Assembly (NCBI GenBank): GCA_963383645.1
Contig: OY726565.1
Span: forward strand, 25,542,466 to 25,606,465
Direction of reading: 5' to 3'
DNA length: 64,000 nucleotides
DNA from: Muscardinus avellanarius
Lineage: Eukaryota; Chordata; Mammalia; Rodentia; Gliridae
Shown here: positions 12,252 through 23,129 of the stretch, piece after piece
Numbering within the stretch: the first letter of the stretch is position 1
Layout: each line of letters opens with the position of its first letter
Position numbers and translations under genes: made by a program
Notes under the pieces: model-generated
Databases searched by the model: none
What the model was told of the DNA's origin: nothing
What the model saw: the letters and a program-made list of their open reading frames with translations, nothing else

Positions 12252-12454
12252 ATAATGATGATGATGATGATGATGATTAGGTACTAAGGTTTGAACTCAG
12301 AAGTATTCTACCTCTGAGCTACATACCCAGCCCTTTTATTTTTAATTTTGAAATAGGATCTCACTAAATTACACTAAGGCTGGCCTAGAACCTGTGATCC
12401 TCCTGTCTGTCTCCCAAGTACTGGCATGATAGGTGTGCACCACCACACCTATCT
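12252..12454 (-). mobile_element. B1-dID SINE, antisense, with (TGA)n tail
   Basis: The reverse strand shows TGTGGTGGTGCACACCTATC, AGGAGGATCACAGGTTCTAGGCC and the ID half GGGCTGGGTATGTAGCTCAGAGG. The A-tail side carries (TGA)n at 12252-12278. The element is moderately diverged. Confidence 0.85.
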
Positions 12455-12671
12455 CTCATTGTTGTTTAAATCAAGACAAATACAGATTTGCATTTTAAAA
12501 GTCAATTTTTTAAAAATTGACATTTTGCAGAGTAATTACAAATGCGATGAAATACAGGGCATCTTAGAGCACCATTCCATCACACTTGATGTGGTCTTTA
12601 CCTCCTCAAATTGTTCAGCTGAATATTTGAAAATTTATAACTGAAACACCTACTCTGTGTGTTCTTGTTCA

Positions 12672-12732
12672 TTCTCTCTCTCTCTCTCCCTCTTCTTCTC
12701 CCTCTCTCTCCCTCTTCTTCTTCCTCTTCCTC
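12672..12732. repeat. Polypyrimidine (TC/CTT)n tract
   Basis: About 60 bases of nearly pure C/T, made of interspersed TC and CTT units. It is a simple repeat in an intron; the mirror character could allow triplex formation, which is inference only. Confidence 0.85.
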
Positions 12733-13011
12733 ACACAAATATATAGTAATGAACATATTGCAGGATAAAAGACAGCATTAAGGAAACTTCAGTATCAGAT
12801 TCAGGCACATAAAATATAATCTTAATTCCTAATTTTTTCTGATATTTTGCCAAACAGATTCTCTTGTAGTTCATTTATACTGTTGAGTATATTATCTCAG
12901 TGACAACCCTCCTTCCGGGCACCTGCTTTGAACCTCCTCAAAGTCTCTCCTCTCTCACCTCCCTGAGTAGTATATACTTAGGACATGGTGAACACATGCA
13001 GACACACACAC

Positions 13012-13012
<1 letters not shown>

Positions 13013-13053
<41 letters not shown>
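13013..13053. repeat. (CA)n microsatellite
   Basis: A run of roughly 18-20 uninterrupted CA units after a few imperfect ones. It is likely length-polymorphic. Confidence 0.95.
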
Positions 13054-13056
<3 letters not shown>

Positions 13057-13309
13057 ACGCATGAGCACAGATGACAAACCCAAAGAATCTAATAAAGACC
13101 AAACAGAGGAACTTAGTAGGACATGATTAAGAAGAAATTTGGGTATCCTGAAGATTCTCTACATAAAAAACCTGTGATGAGATCCTCTTGGTTGTCTCCC
13201 TTGTTTACTGCAAAGGAGACCAAGGCTGAAGAGACAGTCACTTTTGTTTACTTTCAAAAGTGTCATCATTGTAGTCTGGCAGCCCAGTACAACTCTCACT
13301 ATCACTAGT

Positions 13310-13505
13310 GTCTGGATATTGAGTGCGACTCACATGCCAGACATTGCTCTAAGCACTTAGTTAATGCATTCATTTCTCAACATTGCTCTATTCAGTAGAT
13401 GCTATCACTATCCCTACCTTCTAAGAAAGGAAGCTGGGCACAGAATTTAAGTCACCCAGTAAATAAACTCCAGTGTGAATCCAGAAACTGCTCTTAACCA
13501 CAACT
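13310..13505 (+). repeat. L2/MIR-class relic
   Basis: The order of CATGCCAGACATTGCTCTAAGCAC, TTCATTTCTCAACATTGCTCTA, GCTGGGCACAGAATTTAAGTCA and a close at CTGCTCTTAACCACA follows the common old L2/MIR-type consensus (size-of-object, restricted-to-low-divergence pieces only). It abuts the 153-base exon. Confidence 0.5.
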
Positions 13506-13554
13506 GGCATGGTTCTAGAAAAAAAAATATATTCTTTTTCTCCACCCCTAACAG

Positions 13555-13707
13555 GGTGACCAAGGAATCCCAGGAGACAGAGGTCCACAGGGTGAACGAG
13601 GAAAGCCAGGCCCTATAGGTGTGAAGGGAGCCATCGGTCCTGTGGGGCCACCAGGAAACAAGGGATCCGTGGGCCCCCCAGGATCTCCAGGAGTCCCTGG
13701 CACTCCG
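13555..13707 (+). CDS. COL19A1: COL19A1 exon, Gly-X-Y, 153 nt
   Basis: The largest helix exon here: 51 codons, 17 unbroken triplets, between CCCTAACAG and the donor GTAAGT. It begins [19 protein letters not shown] and ends GSPGVPGTP. The 153-base length is 17 x 9 and probably reflects exon fusion during collagen evolution. It closes the collagenous domain that precedes NC2, since the next exon opens with a non-Gly-X-Y sequence. Confidence 0.95.
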
Positions 13708-13824
13708 GTAAGTGCTGAGGCCTTCAGTTGCTTGTACTAACCATGTACCTTCTATAATGAAAGCCAAGATGATGCTCTTTAAATACATAAAATGTACTTA
13801 AACTGGTCTGACATTATTTAAAGT

Positions 13825-13990
13825 TATGTGCCAAATCCTCTGCCAAGTGCTCACCATACTCATTGGTTGATCTTCGCACATAATCTGGGAGGACCACTGT
13901 GCTTTCCATCCAACTTTCATAAATTCAGAAACTGAGTTGACTTGTCCAAGAGCATTAAGCAAGTCAGACTAACTGTATCTGACTGTAAGA
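13825..13990 (+). repeat. L2/MIR-class relic
   Basis: TGTGCCAAATCCTCTGCCAAGTGCTCA, CATAATCTGGGAGGACCACTGTG and AGAAACTGAGTTGACTTGTCC form a weak match to old L2/MIR 3' sequences. Assignment is tentative. Confidence 0.4.
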
Positions 13991-14797
13991 CCATGTTTTT
14001 AAAACATTACCTGTAATGTCTCCACAGACTAATATGAGATCCAGTGCAAAACTGGGCATTTCCACAATCTTTATACTTCTTTATTTTTTTCCAAGCACCC
14101 AAAAACTCTAGTTGAATAAAGTTTCTATGATTGGAACTCTTGGTGTTGCATCAGTAATTAATATTAGGTACGATAATTCATTTTCCCTGTGTATAGTGAA
14201 AATGAGGTAACCAGGGATTCTTGGAACTTTTCTGTGTAAAAGAACAACACATGAGCCTATCACATTATTTTTTAACTCTAAATGAGTTGTTAGTGCAAAT
14301 GAATGAATACTATAATGTTAGTAAAACCCCCAACATTATAGTCGCATATACAGGCATACGGTGGAAACAGGATGAAGGAGTTTTCGGTGAGGAATGACAA
14401 GGAACCTACCAAGATTTAAACGTATATAAATTCAGGCTCACTAATTATAGAAAAGAGTTAAGGCTGTGCTCTAGTCTAAATATCACACAGCATGGTGATT
14501 TCCCACGTCTAACTATATCTGTACATATCTTAAAGTGAATGTTTGCCAACAGGGGTAATCCCCTGTGTTACAACTTCTAATCGGTATTACCTTACATAGA
14601 ATAGTACATTTATTGCCACACATACCCTCAGATAATAATCACCAAATACAAAGAATATTAATGAAGTACTTTGAAACCCTAAACATTGTGAAAAACAATC
14701 CCTTTTGAAATTTTAAAAGAACTATTGTAAAACATTATTCTAAATGTTTTACATTTGTAATGTTTTAAATTTCTTATAAAACATTTTTATAAATCTT

Positions 14798-14833
14798 CTT
14801 TGACAAATTAATACAAAAGAATATTTGTCAAAG
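14798..14833. repeat. 11-base inverted repeat
   Basis: CTTTGACAAAT (14798-14808) and ATTTGTCAAAG (14823-14833) are exact reverse complements around a 14-base AT-rich loop. No functional link is visible. Confidence 0.65.
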
Positions 14834-15184
14834 GATGGAAATTTCAACCGACACCCTTCACCTACTTACTTTTAGTAAGTCTCACAAAGCACTTTCTATT
14901 AAGAAAATAAAATTGCTTAACACATTTCTGTTTACAATGTATAAATTATGGAATAAACTATCAGGGAAGAAGCAAAATTTAATAAGTTTTATATTATGTA
15001 TAAAAAATTTTAACAAATAATCCAGCATATTTTATTGACTATAAAGTGAAGTAACAAGAACTATCTTTCCTAATTATATGAAGCCACATCTCCCCACTAA
15101 TAGAAAAAATCAGTATCATAGGTTGGTTCCATACCACAGCTTGCCTTGGCAACTATGTGCTTTAGCTTATTCTCAGCATTTGAG

Positions 15185-15915
15185 CAGGATGTGGGGAAAT
15201 AGGAACTCTTCTGCACTGCTGGTGGAATTGCAAATGAGTGCAGCCACTATGGAGATCAGTGTGGAGAGCTCTCAGGAAACTGGGAATCAGTCCACCATAT
15301 GACTCAGCTGTGCCACTCCTGGGTATCTTTTCAAAGGGACTCAAATCAGAATAATATGGTAATAGATGCATATTCATGTTTATAGTGGCATAATTCACCA
15401 TAGGCAAATTATGGAACCAACCCAGGTGTCCATCAACAGATGAATGGATTACAAAATTATGGGATATACACACAATGGAATTCTACTCAGCAATAAAGAA
15501 GAACAAAATTGTGTCATTTGCGGGAAAATGGATGGACCTGAAGAACATTCTGTTAAGTGAGATTAGCCAGTCTCAGAAAGTGAAGGGTCATGTTTTGTCT
15601 CATACGCCGAAGCCAGGGAGTAATTGGGATATAAGAGGGACTCCAGATAATGGAGGAGAAACAGTGGGGCCAGGAAGGTGGGTCGGGGGAGGGAGGGAGT
15701 GCAGAGGGAAAATTCATGAAGAAAACATGTCCACTGACATTATATACGCACGTGAGAAAGCAGGGTCGCTCTCGACAGCCTGTGTGGGGAAGGGGGGAGG
15801 AGGGAGGAGCACAGGGAAGGCCACCGGTGCCGTGTGCATGGATGTGACCATCTTTATGGACTGCATTGTGATGTGAGACTATAACGCACCAATAAAAATG
15901 TAAGTATAAAAAATT
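15185..15915 (+). mobile_element. LINE-1, 5' truncated, 3' portion
   Basis: The sequence runs from GATGTGGGGAAATAGGAACTC (end of ORF2 region) through CTGGTGGAATTGCAAATGAG, AATGGAATTCTACTCAGCAATAA, the purine-rich 3'UTR, and ends at TATAACGCACCAATAAAAATG. It is well enough preserved to leave a 133-codon open frame at 15475-15876, which spans mostly L1 3'UTR and is not a gene. Confidence 0.88.
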
Positions 15916-16062
15916 TATTGCCCAATTGAGTCAACTGCCAAAAGCATTTTGCTTTATAAGTGTATCTGTACAGAAGTTTCAAGTGTACACACAAACCCAA
16001 AATTTCCACCCTATTAATTTTTACTATGCTCCATTTTAAGACTAATCTACTTCTTTCTTTAG

Positions 16063-16129
16063 GCTGATGTGATTTCATTTGAAGAAATAAAGAAGTATAT
16101 TCATCAAGAGGTCCTAAGGATTTTTGAAG
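16063..16129 (+). CDS. COL19A1: COL19A1 exon, NC2 domain part 1, 67 nt
   Basis: The exon lies between TTCTTTCTTTAG and the donor GTTAGG and encodes ADVISFEEIKKYIHQEVLRI then FE, ending in phase 1. The sequence leaves the Gly-X-Y pattern and is amphipathic and helical in character. In FACIT collagens the NC2 segment between COL2 and COL1 nucleates chain trimerisation; that role is inferred for this chain. The donor GTTAGG is non-optimal (T at +3). The following intron is 15.6 kb, so the NC2 helix is split across a long distance. Confidence 0.92.
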
Positions 16130-16297
16130 GTTAGGTTTGCTTTATAACATTTCTGAATTTTTTACTGATTTCCATCATTGTTAAAAAAAAAAAAAAACTC
16201 AGCATTCTTGAAAGATGGCCACAGAACAACCTGAAGAGATGGTTCATTTTATGATGGGGCAGCTCTGTTTGACAGAAAATACTTTCTAAGTTAAATC

Positions 16298-16476
16298 TGC
16301 CTCCCAAACTTGGGAGGCTAAGACTGGAGGATCACAGGTTCAAGACCATCCTCAACAATTTAGTGAGACTCTCAGCGACCTAGTGAAATAAAAGGGCTGA
16401 GGGTGTGAGGGTGTAGCTTAGAGATAGAATGCCCATGGTCAATCACCAGCACCACAAACAAAAATAAAATAAAATT
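16298..16476 (+). mobile_element. B1-dID SINE, 5' truncated
   Basis: It starts inside the B1 half (CTTGGGAGGCTAAGACTGGAGGAT), continues with AGTGAGACTCTCAGCGACCTAGTG and the ID half GTGTAGCTTAGAGATAGAATGCCC, and ends in an A-rich tail of (AAAAT) units. Confidence 0.85.
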
Positions 16477-16950
16477 GCCTCCAGAAAACATCCCCTCATC
16501 ATGCCTGATTTGCAAAACAACATGGGGAAAGTATCTTTTGCTCTATGTGACACAGGTAGACTACCCTCCGTTCATAGGATAGTCCTTCGGGTATTTTTCA
16601 CTATCCATTGTACTCCTTATCTTTTCTTCTATTGGGTAAATGTATGGAAGTCCTCCATCCGTATAACCCTTGGAAAATGCTTACATATAAATAACTCTCA
16701 TTTGCCCAGGAGAATTTTGATTAAGGAACACTAGGGTCTTCTGATCTAGACCAGGGTCAGAGCACTGGCCTGCCAGTCAAACCCACCTATTTTTGTCTAA
16801 AATCTAAGTCTAAAAATGATTTAACATATTAATCCAAAAAAGAATATCTCGTGATATGTAAAACTAACCTGAGATTCAAATTTGTCCCTGTACATAAAGT
16901 CTTATTGGAACAGAGCCATGATGTTCCTTTACTATTTTTTGACTGTTCCA

Positions 16951-17350
16951 CCAGGTGCAGTGGCACATGCTTATAAAACCAGTACTTGGGAGGCTGAGAC
17001 AGGAGGATTGCAAGTTCAAGGCCAGCCTCAGTAACTTAGCAAAACCCCATTTCAAATTTTAAAAAATAGCTGGGCATGGTGGCACATGCTGGTAATCCCA
17101 GTCCTTGAGCGGCTTGAGAGAGGAGGAACTCAGGTTCGTGGACAGCCTCAGGTACTTAGTGAAGCCCTCTCCAACTTACTGAGACCTTGTTTCCAAATAA
17201 AGAATAAAAAATTGGGCTGGGGATATAGCTCAGAGGTAGAATTCCCCTGGGATGTACCCCCAGTACCGCAAAAAATTAAAAAATAAAAATGTAAGGGTTG
17301 AGGGTATGGCTTGAATGTAGAATGTCCCTGGGTTCAATCCCCAATATATA
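16951..17350 (+). mobile_element. B1-dID SINE (outer), interrupted
   Basis: The B1 half occupies 16951-17067 (CAGGTGCAGTGGCACATGC, TTGGGAGGCTGAGACAGGAGG) and the ID half 17291-17350 (GGGTTGAGGGTATGGCTTGAA, CTGGGTTCAATCCCCAATAT). The second SINE sits exactly in the A-rich linker between them. Confidence 0.8.
17068..17290 (+). mobile_element. B1-dID SINE (inner), full length
   Basis: A complete element from AGCTGGGCATGGTGGCACATG to CAGTACCGCAAAAAA, in the same orientation as its host. It includes the linker AATAAAGAATAAAAAATTGGG and the A-box-like GATATAGCTCAGAGGTAGA. Insertion into the A-rich linker fits the L1 endonuclease target preference. Confidence 0.85.
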
Positions 17351-18329
17351 AGGCACTTTTAAATTTTTTCTGTTTTCACATTACAGGGGAAGAATTGAGT
17401 AACTGTGGCAGAGATCACAGGGCCAGCAAAGAATCAAACATTAACTGGCCCTCTGCAGAGGAAGTTTACTGTCTTTTGTTATAGATACTTTAATAGTTTA
17501 GCCTAAGACAGCATTGCTTTTTTCTTTGTCTCCTATACAGCCATGTATTGTTAACACGTTTTGCACTTAATTAACTAACAAACCAAGGTCTTCCTTATTC
17601 AAACTTTTTCAACTTAGGTGGTTTCTCATCGTGGCCTGTCTTTATTTTGAAAAACTAAGTGTGTGATCTTATGTTAATTCTTACTCGTGTTTATTCATTG
17701 TTCCAACCTGAAGATTCACTTTCCAACAGGGATAAAGGTAAAAGGGAATCCTAGCAAACTCTCATCAGCTCAGATACTCACAGCCTTGTTTAATAGTTTT
17801 GTGGCCCTCTGCAGGCTCAGAGCCTAATAGATCAGAGGCCTGAACTGGCACCGGAGTCCAGCTTTGGACTCATTTAATCTCTCAGCCATCCACCAGGGTC
17901 CTTGAGCAGGCGCCTTCTTGAAGGGGGAGCTACTGCCTGACCTTGGACCACTTCAGGGGTCAGAAACTCCTCCAGAACCCTATCACTGGGTCCTGCAGAC
18001 ATTCTGCACCACCAGCAGAGCTGGCTTGGTGGAATGACTCTGATATAGACCCACCAAGAGTGCCATTTATTGGGAGACGATGTGCCCTGCTGCAGAAGGT
18101 GCCATCCACAGGGACCAGGGATGGAGGAGCTTGCCCTCTGAGACCAGGGGCATGGTTAGTCCCATGGGTGTGAGGTAGAACTGAGGGTGATCACCAGTAC
18201 AATTCCCACCAGCCTTCTCCCAGCTTCGTGCAAGAGCATCTGTTATTAACAAGATAGAGAAAAAGCTCACAGCAGGGTGCTGGAGCACTCAGAGCAACAC
18301 TGCTATCTCCCTAGCTACAGCTCTGCCCC

Positions 18330-18640
18330 TGAAGTACCCAGCCTAAGAAGGCCCAAAGAAAAGCAGTCCAGAAGTAGCCACTGGCTTCTGAGAACACCTC
18401 AGCTAGAAGGAATTTTGCCCCGCCCTAGCCATGACCCACTGCCGCTCAACCTAGTAGGCACTGTAGTTTAAGAATCAGGGAGAAGCATCCAGCCATCACC
18501 CCACCCTTGTGACGGTCTGAGAAGCTCCAAAGAGAAACTTTCCTGGCAAAAGCCTCAATTTGCCTCCCTCTCTCCTGGAAGTCCCTCAGCTGAGAGGAAT
18601 TTTCCCCAGCTCCAGCCACGACCCAGTTCTGATTGATCCC
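18330..18640 (+). repeat. Two-unit tandem repeat in the L1 5'UTR, about 187-base period
   Basis: CACCTCAGCTAGAAGGAATTTT with GCCCTAGCCATGACCCA (about 18395-18438) recurs as TCCCTCAGCTGAGAGGAATTTT with CTCCAGCCACGACCCA (18582-18625). Upstream, AGAAGGCCCAAAGAAAAGCAGTCC recurs as AGAAGCTCCAAAGAGAAACTTTCC. The units are diverged but colinear. Confidence 0.6.
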
Positions 18641-19511
18641 TGGTGATGCTATCGCTGCAAAAAAGGAGGGGATAAAAGACCCCAAGCATTTCCTTATTCC
18701 AGGACAAACAGCTAAGGAGACCTGAGGTCCTGCTCCTGGAAAGGCATGCAAATAGTAACAGCAGAGCAGAAAAAACTTTCCCTGCCCACACCGCACTATG
18801 CCACACCCACACCCACCTACACATAGTGTGGGTCAAGCCCACACCACATCTGATCACTCACTGCTCACAAGACTAGATGTCAGCACCACACAGGGGCTTC
18901 TGTAGTTCTTGTTTCTGCCTCCCCACCATGATCAATGTCTGATCAGAGGATCGGTGCTTCAGGCCCTACATCACTCCTGGAGCAGCCAATACCCTTTCAA
19001 GAAGAGCAGAGACCCTTTCAAGTAACACAGACAATCTCTATGATGCCTGAGAAAACCCCTTTCACCCAGAAGGGACCAGTGATCCTACTGTAGGAATAAC
19101 GACACAGAGTGCACTCACATACTCCGCTACCTACACCACAACTACCTGAATTGCTAAAGTTTCCCACTCCTTATGAGGCAGAGACAGTCGTCTCTCCAGA
19201 TCCAGTACAGTATGTGCTGTGCCCTAATTCACTAATCACAGCCAGAGAAGCTGCAGGAAAATTACACTGTGGTACCCAGCTATAAATAACATTGCATAAC
19301 TGATACCCCCAAGATACATCTTCAAAAAAAAAAACCATATCATAGAAGTGGCAGGAATATCCATTACATTAGATGTGCAGATCTAACATAGGAATATAAG
19401 ATATATAAAAAACAAGGTAATATGGCATACCAAAATAAAAATCATAACTAGTAACAGATTCTAAAGATATTAAGTGGATGAAATTATTGGTAAAAATTTT
19501 TATTTTTATTT

Positions 19512-19725
19512 TTTATTTTGGTGGTACTGGGGGTGGAACCCAGAGGCTTTCTACCTCCGGGCTATACTCCCAGACCTATTTCATATTTTATTTCAAAACA
19601 GGGTCTCACTAAGTGGCTGAGAGCCTCACTAAGTAGCTGAGGCTGGCTTTGAACCTGCGTGATCCTCCTGTCTCAGCCTCCCAAGCATGGGGATAATACA
19701 AGTGTGCGCCACCATGCCCAGCTTG
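19512..19725 (-). mobile_element. B1-dID SINE, antisense, inside LINE-1
   Basis: The reverse strand shows AAGCTGGGCATGGTGGCGCAC, the B1 half with AGGAGGATCACGCAGGTTC, and the ID half TCTGGGAGTATAGCCCGGAGGTAG. It belongs to the variant with the TCTGGGAGTATAGCC right half. Confidence 0.9.
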
Positions 19726-20681
19726 GTAAAAAAATTTAAAAAAAAACATTTTTTAAAGCTTAATGGTATCCAATCGCATACAGATAAACAGCTAAATGAA
19801 ATTGGAAAGGCAATGTAAGATATGAATGAGAAACTTAGCAAAAAGAGATTTTTTAAATAACCAAGCATAAATCTTGGAACTAAAGAGCTCTGTTAATTAC
19901 ATAAATTCAGTCAAAAACCTTATTGATAAACTAGATCAAATGGGAGAAAGACTTCCAGAGCTGAAAGGCAGGACTGTTGAAATATCACATTCAGACAAAA
20001 ATAAAGAAACAATAATAAAGAGAGCACACAAAATCTTTGGGACACCATTAAAGATTAAACATCTGCATCATTGGCATAACTGAAGGGAAAGAAATAAAAG
20101 GTTAAGAGCATTCAATAAAATGATAGAAGAAAACTTCTTTAATCTTAGTAGATATGACCATTGAGTTACAAGAAGTCTATAGAACACCAAAAACACATAA
20201 CCAGAAAAAAATTCTCACCAAAACATATTTTAATCATGCTGCCAAAAGTAAAGGACAAAGAATTTTAAAATCTGAAAGGGAAAAGTGCCAAGTCACATTT
20301 AAGAGAAACACTGGTAGATTAATAGTAGATTTTTAGCAGAAACCCTATTGGCCCAAGCATAGAATGTCTTTAAAATCCTGAGAGAAAATAACTGCCAACC
20401 AAGATTACTATACCCATCTGAACTCTCCCTCAGAATTGAAAGAGAAATAAAGACCTTCAAGATAAGCAAAAACTAAGAAAAGTCATGACCACAACACCAG
20501 TATTACAACATGCTTAAGGGAGTCCTGCACCCAGAAGTGAAGGTAACTATGATCATGATAGCATGTTAAATTATAGACCCCCAAGAGAAGAATAGTTATG
20601 TAAATGAAAATAGAATAAAACATTATTATTGTTGTATATAGGATCTCCACACTTCCCTCAAAAAATATATATATATAATTT

Positions 20682-20852
20682 GGCTGGGCGTGGTGGCACA
20701 CACTTGTAATCACAGCATTCATGAGGCAGAGACCAGAGGATTGCAGTTCGTGGACAACCTCAGCTACTTAGTGAGTTATTTTGCAACTCAGTGAGACCTT
20801 GTTTCAAAATAAAGAATAAAAAATAAGCCTGGGGGTAGAGCTCGGAGAGTTT
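20682..20852 (+). mobile_element. B1-dID SINE, truncated ID half
   Basis: It starts TTTGGCTGGGCGTGGTGGCACAC, continues AGTGAGACCTTGTTTCAAAATAAAG, and breaks off in the right half after CTGGGGGTAGAGCTCGGAG, after which LINE-1 sequence resumes. Confidence 0.85.
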
Positions 20853-22436
20853 AACTACTCTGAAAGATGTTTACAGAACAGTCGACCAAACAACTACAAA
20901 ATGCACATTCTTTTCAACAGTGCATGAAACTTTCTCTAGGATAGAACATATATTAGGACATAAAAATATTAAATTAAAAATTATAGCTTATGTCTTTTTC
21001 TTACTACAATGGAATAAAGCAGAAACTAACAGCAAGAGAAACTTTAGAAATTATTCAAATAGATGGAGACCAGACAGCATACATTTTTAACAAACAGTGG
21101 GTCATTGCATAAGTCAGAAGGTAAATTTTAAAATTTCTTGAAACAAAAGAAATTGAAACACAATATAGGAAAAACTGTGTTATAAAACAAAAGCAGTACT
21201 TAGATGGAAGTTTATGGTAATAAGTTCTTTTGTCAAAAAATGAAAACACTTTAATAAATAACCTAATGATATATCTTGATATCTTAGAGAAGAACAAGCA
21301 ATACTCAAAATTAGTAAAAGGAAAGAAAAATAAAGATCAGAGCAGAAATAAAATAAAGTCTAAAGAACAACAGAAAGATCAATGAAGTGTTTGTTATTTA
21401 AAAAGATAAATGAAATTTACAATCTTTATCTAGACTAGTCAAATACAAGAGAAAATTCAAATAAGAGGTTAAAAAATGAGACATTACCATTGTAGTATAA
21501 AAGTTCAAAGAATTATTAGGGATTATATTTTTAAAACCTATATACTAACAAATTGGAAAAATCTAGAGAAGACAGGAAATTTTCTAGACATGTATGACCT
21601 ACAAAAATTGAACCAAGAATATAAAAAAAACTGAATAGACCAATAACAAATAATGAGATTGAATCTGTAACAAAAAGACTTCCAACAAAGGCCCAAGATG
21701 AGATGGTTTCACTGCTAATTTGTTAAACTTTTTAAAAAAGAACTAATACTAATGCTCCTCAAGTTGTTCCATAGAACTGAAAGGGAGGGAGCCTTGGTGA
21801 ACTCACTAGGCCAGCATTATCCTGTTATCAAAACCTGACCAGGATACAACAGCAACAAAACAAACATCTATAAACTAATATCCCTGTGGAACATAGATGC
21901 AAAATTCTTGGACGAAATACTAGCTAACTGAATTCAAAAGCACATCAAAAAGCTCATAATCATACATCATGTTCAAGTTGGTTTCATCCCAGGGATGCAA
22001 GGATGTTTCAACACATACCCAAATCAATAAGCAAAGTATAACACACAAATAGAATAAAAGTCACATAGTGATCTGAATAGATGTAATAAAAGTATGGTAA
22101 ATTTTAACATCTCCTTATAATAAAAGCTTTACCAAATTAAGTATAAAGGATTATACTTCAAGACAACAAAGACTCTGCCAAACTCATAGCCACTTTCATA
22201 CTGAAGGGGAAGAAGTTCAAAGTATTTTCTCTAAGATCAGGAACAAGACAAGATGTCCACTCTTACCACTCCTATCCGTTATAGTACTAGAAAGTCTAGC
22301 CTGGACAATTAAACAAGAAAAAGAAATATAAGGCATGCATCTTAAACAGGAAAAGAAGATTTTAAATACTCCCCATCTGTAAAATATATGATTCTATACA
22401 TAGAAAAGCCTAATGCTACCACTATAAAACTATTAG

Positions 22437-22619
22437 AATGGGAGTTGTGATTTATCCCTGTAATCTGATTATGTGGGAGGCTGATACAGGAGGATTGCAG
22501 ATTCAATGGCAGCCTCAGCAACTTACCGAGGCCCTGTTTCCAAAATAAAATTGGGCTTGGGGGGATGGAGTGGGGAGTAGCCCAGAAGTAGAATTCTCTT
22601 GTGTTCAATCCCTAGTAAC

Positions 22620-22620
<1 letters not shown>
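22437..22620 (+). mobile_element. B1-dID SINE inside LINE-1
   Basis: AATGGGAGTTGTGATTTATCCC begins a diverged B1 half; GGGAGGCTGATACAGGAGGATTGCAG and ATTCTCTTGTGTTCAATCCC are recognisable. Its A-rich tail has turned into a (CA)n run. Confidence 0.85.

Positions 22621-22667
<47 letters not shown>
22620..22667. repeat. (CA)n microsatellite
   Basis: About 23 uninterrupted CA units at the 3' end of the SINE, followed by resumed LINE-1 sequence. Confidence 0.95.
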
Positions 22668-22669
<2 letters not shown>

Positions 22670-22919
22670 ATACTAGAACTGATAAAGTATCAATATAAAA
22701 AATCAGGAAAGCAATCCCACTCACAAGAGTGACAAAAAACACCTACAAGTAAACTTAACCTAGAAGTAAAAGACCTCCACATTGAAACTTACAAAACACT
22801 GAAGAATGAAAAGATAGAAGGACCTCCCATAGTCTTAAATTAAGAGAATTAATATTGTTAAAATTTCCATAGTACCCAAAGCAATCTACAGATTCAGTGA
22901 AATCGCCATCAAAATACTG

Positions 22920-23129
22920 GAAGCATCCCCAGTGACTCCACTAATGATCAACACTCATACCTTGAGCTCTTCTATGGACCACCATGCCCTCCTCCAGCAT
23001 CCAGATGCCCCTTCTAGACACAATCATGGAAGGAGGTTTCTTCCCACCAATCCCAAGACTGGATTCCAGTTGTATGATACCCAAACATACATCCACTCCA
23101 AAATTAGGTTAAATTCCTAATTTGATTGA
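22920..23129 (+). repeat. 210-base direct duplication, copy A
   Basis: Aligns without gaps to 24230-24439 with three mismatches: A/G in CTAATGATCA, C/A in CATCCAGATG, and T/C in CAATCATGG. The left border coincides with the broken end of the long LINE-1; the right border ends at TTTGATTGA. A 62-codon open frame inside it is a by-product. Confidence 0.95.

Larger units (their letters stand above)
10770..13554. other. COL19A1 intron
   Basis: A 2.8 kb intron holding a DNA-transposon relic (about 11090-11272), an AT-rich tract with no assignment (11500-12240), an antisense SINE (12252-12454), a polypyrimidine tract (12672-12732), a (CA)n run (13013-13053) and an L2/MIR-like relic (13310-13505). 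Confidence 0.6.
13708..16062. other. COL19A1 intron
   Basis: A 2.35 kb intron containing a second L2/MIR-like relic (13825-13990), a hairpin (14798-14833), no recognisable element at about 14000-15180, and a LINE-1 3' portion at 15185-15915 in the sense orientation. Confidence 0.6.
16885..17465 (+). mobile_element. Ancient hAT-type DNA transposon relic, split by SINEs
   Basis: The left piece (16885-16950) has GTACATAAAGTCTTATTGGAACAGAGCCATG. The right piece (about 17351-17465) has TTGAGTAACTGTGGCAGAGATCACAGGGCC and CTGGCCCTCTGCAGAGGAAG. Both parts are in the order found in a common mammalian element whose other local copy is at 60285-60455. The interval between them is two nested SINEs. Confidence 0.65.
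17820..22919 (+). mobile_element. Long old LINE-1: 5'UTR, ORF1 and partial ORF2 remains
   Basis: About 17820-19320 is GC-richer and non-coding and resembles an L1 5'UTR. About 19870-20540 follows L1 ORF1 text in order (AGAGCACACAAAATCTTTGGG, then GCTGCCAAAAGTAAAGGACAAAGAAT, AAAATCCTGAGAGAAAATAACTGCCA and CTTAAGGGAGTCCTGCACCC). About 20870-22919 is ORF2: AGGATAGAACATATATTAGG, GGTTTCATCCCAGGGATGCAAGGA, and finally GCAATCTACAGATTCAGTGA at the right edge. Many stops and frameshifts show it is dead. Three SINEs have inserted (19.5, 20.7 and 22.4 kb). The 3' end is missing and replaced abruptly by the duplicated segment at 22920. The 5' boundary is approximate. Confidence 0.65.

Noticed and set aside
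15475..15876. 133-codon frame
   Set aside because: It lies wholly in the 3' part of a LINE-1 and covers its non-coding 3'UTR.
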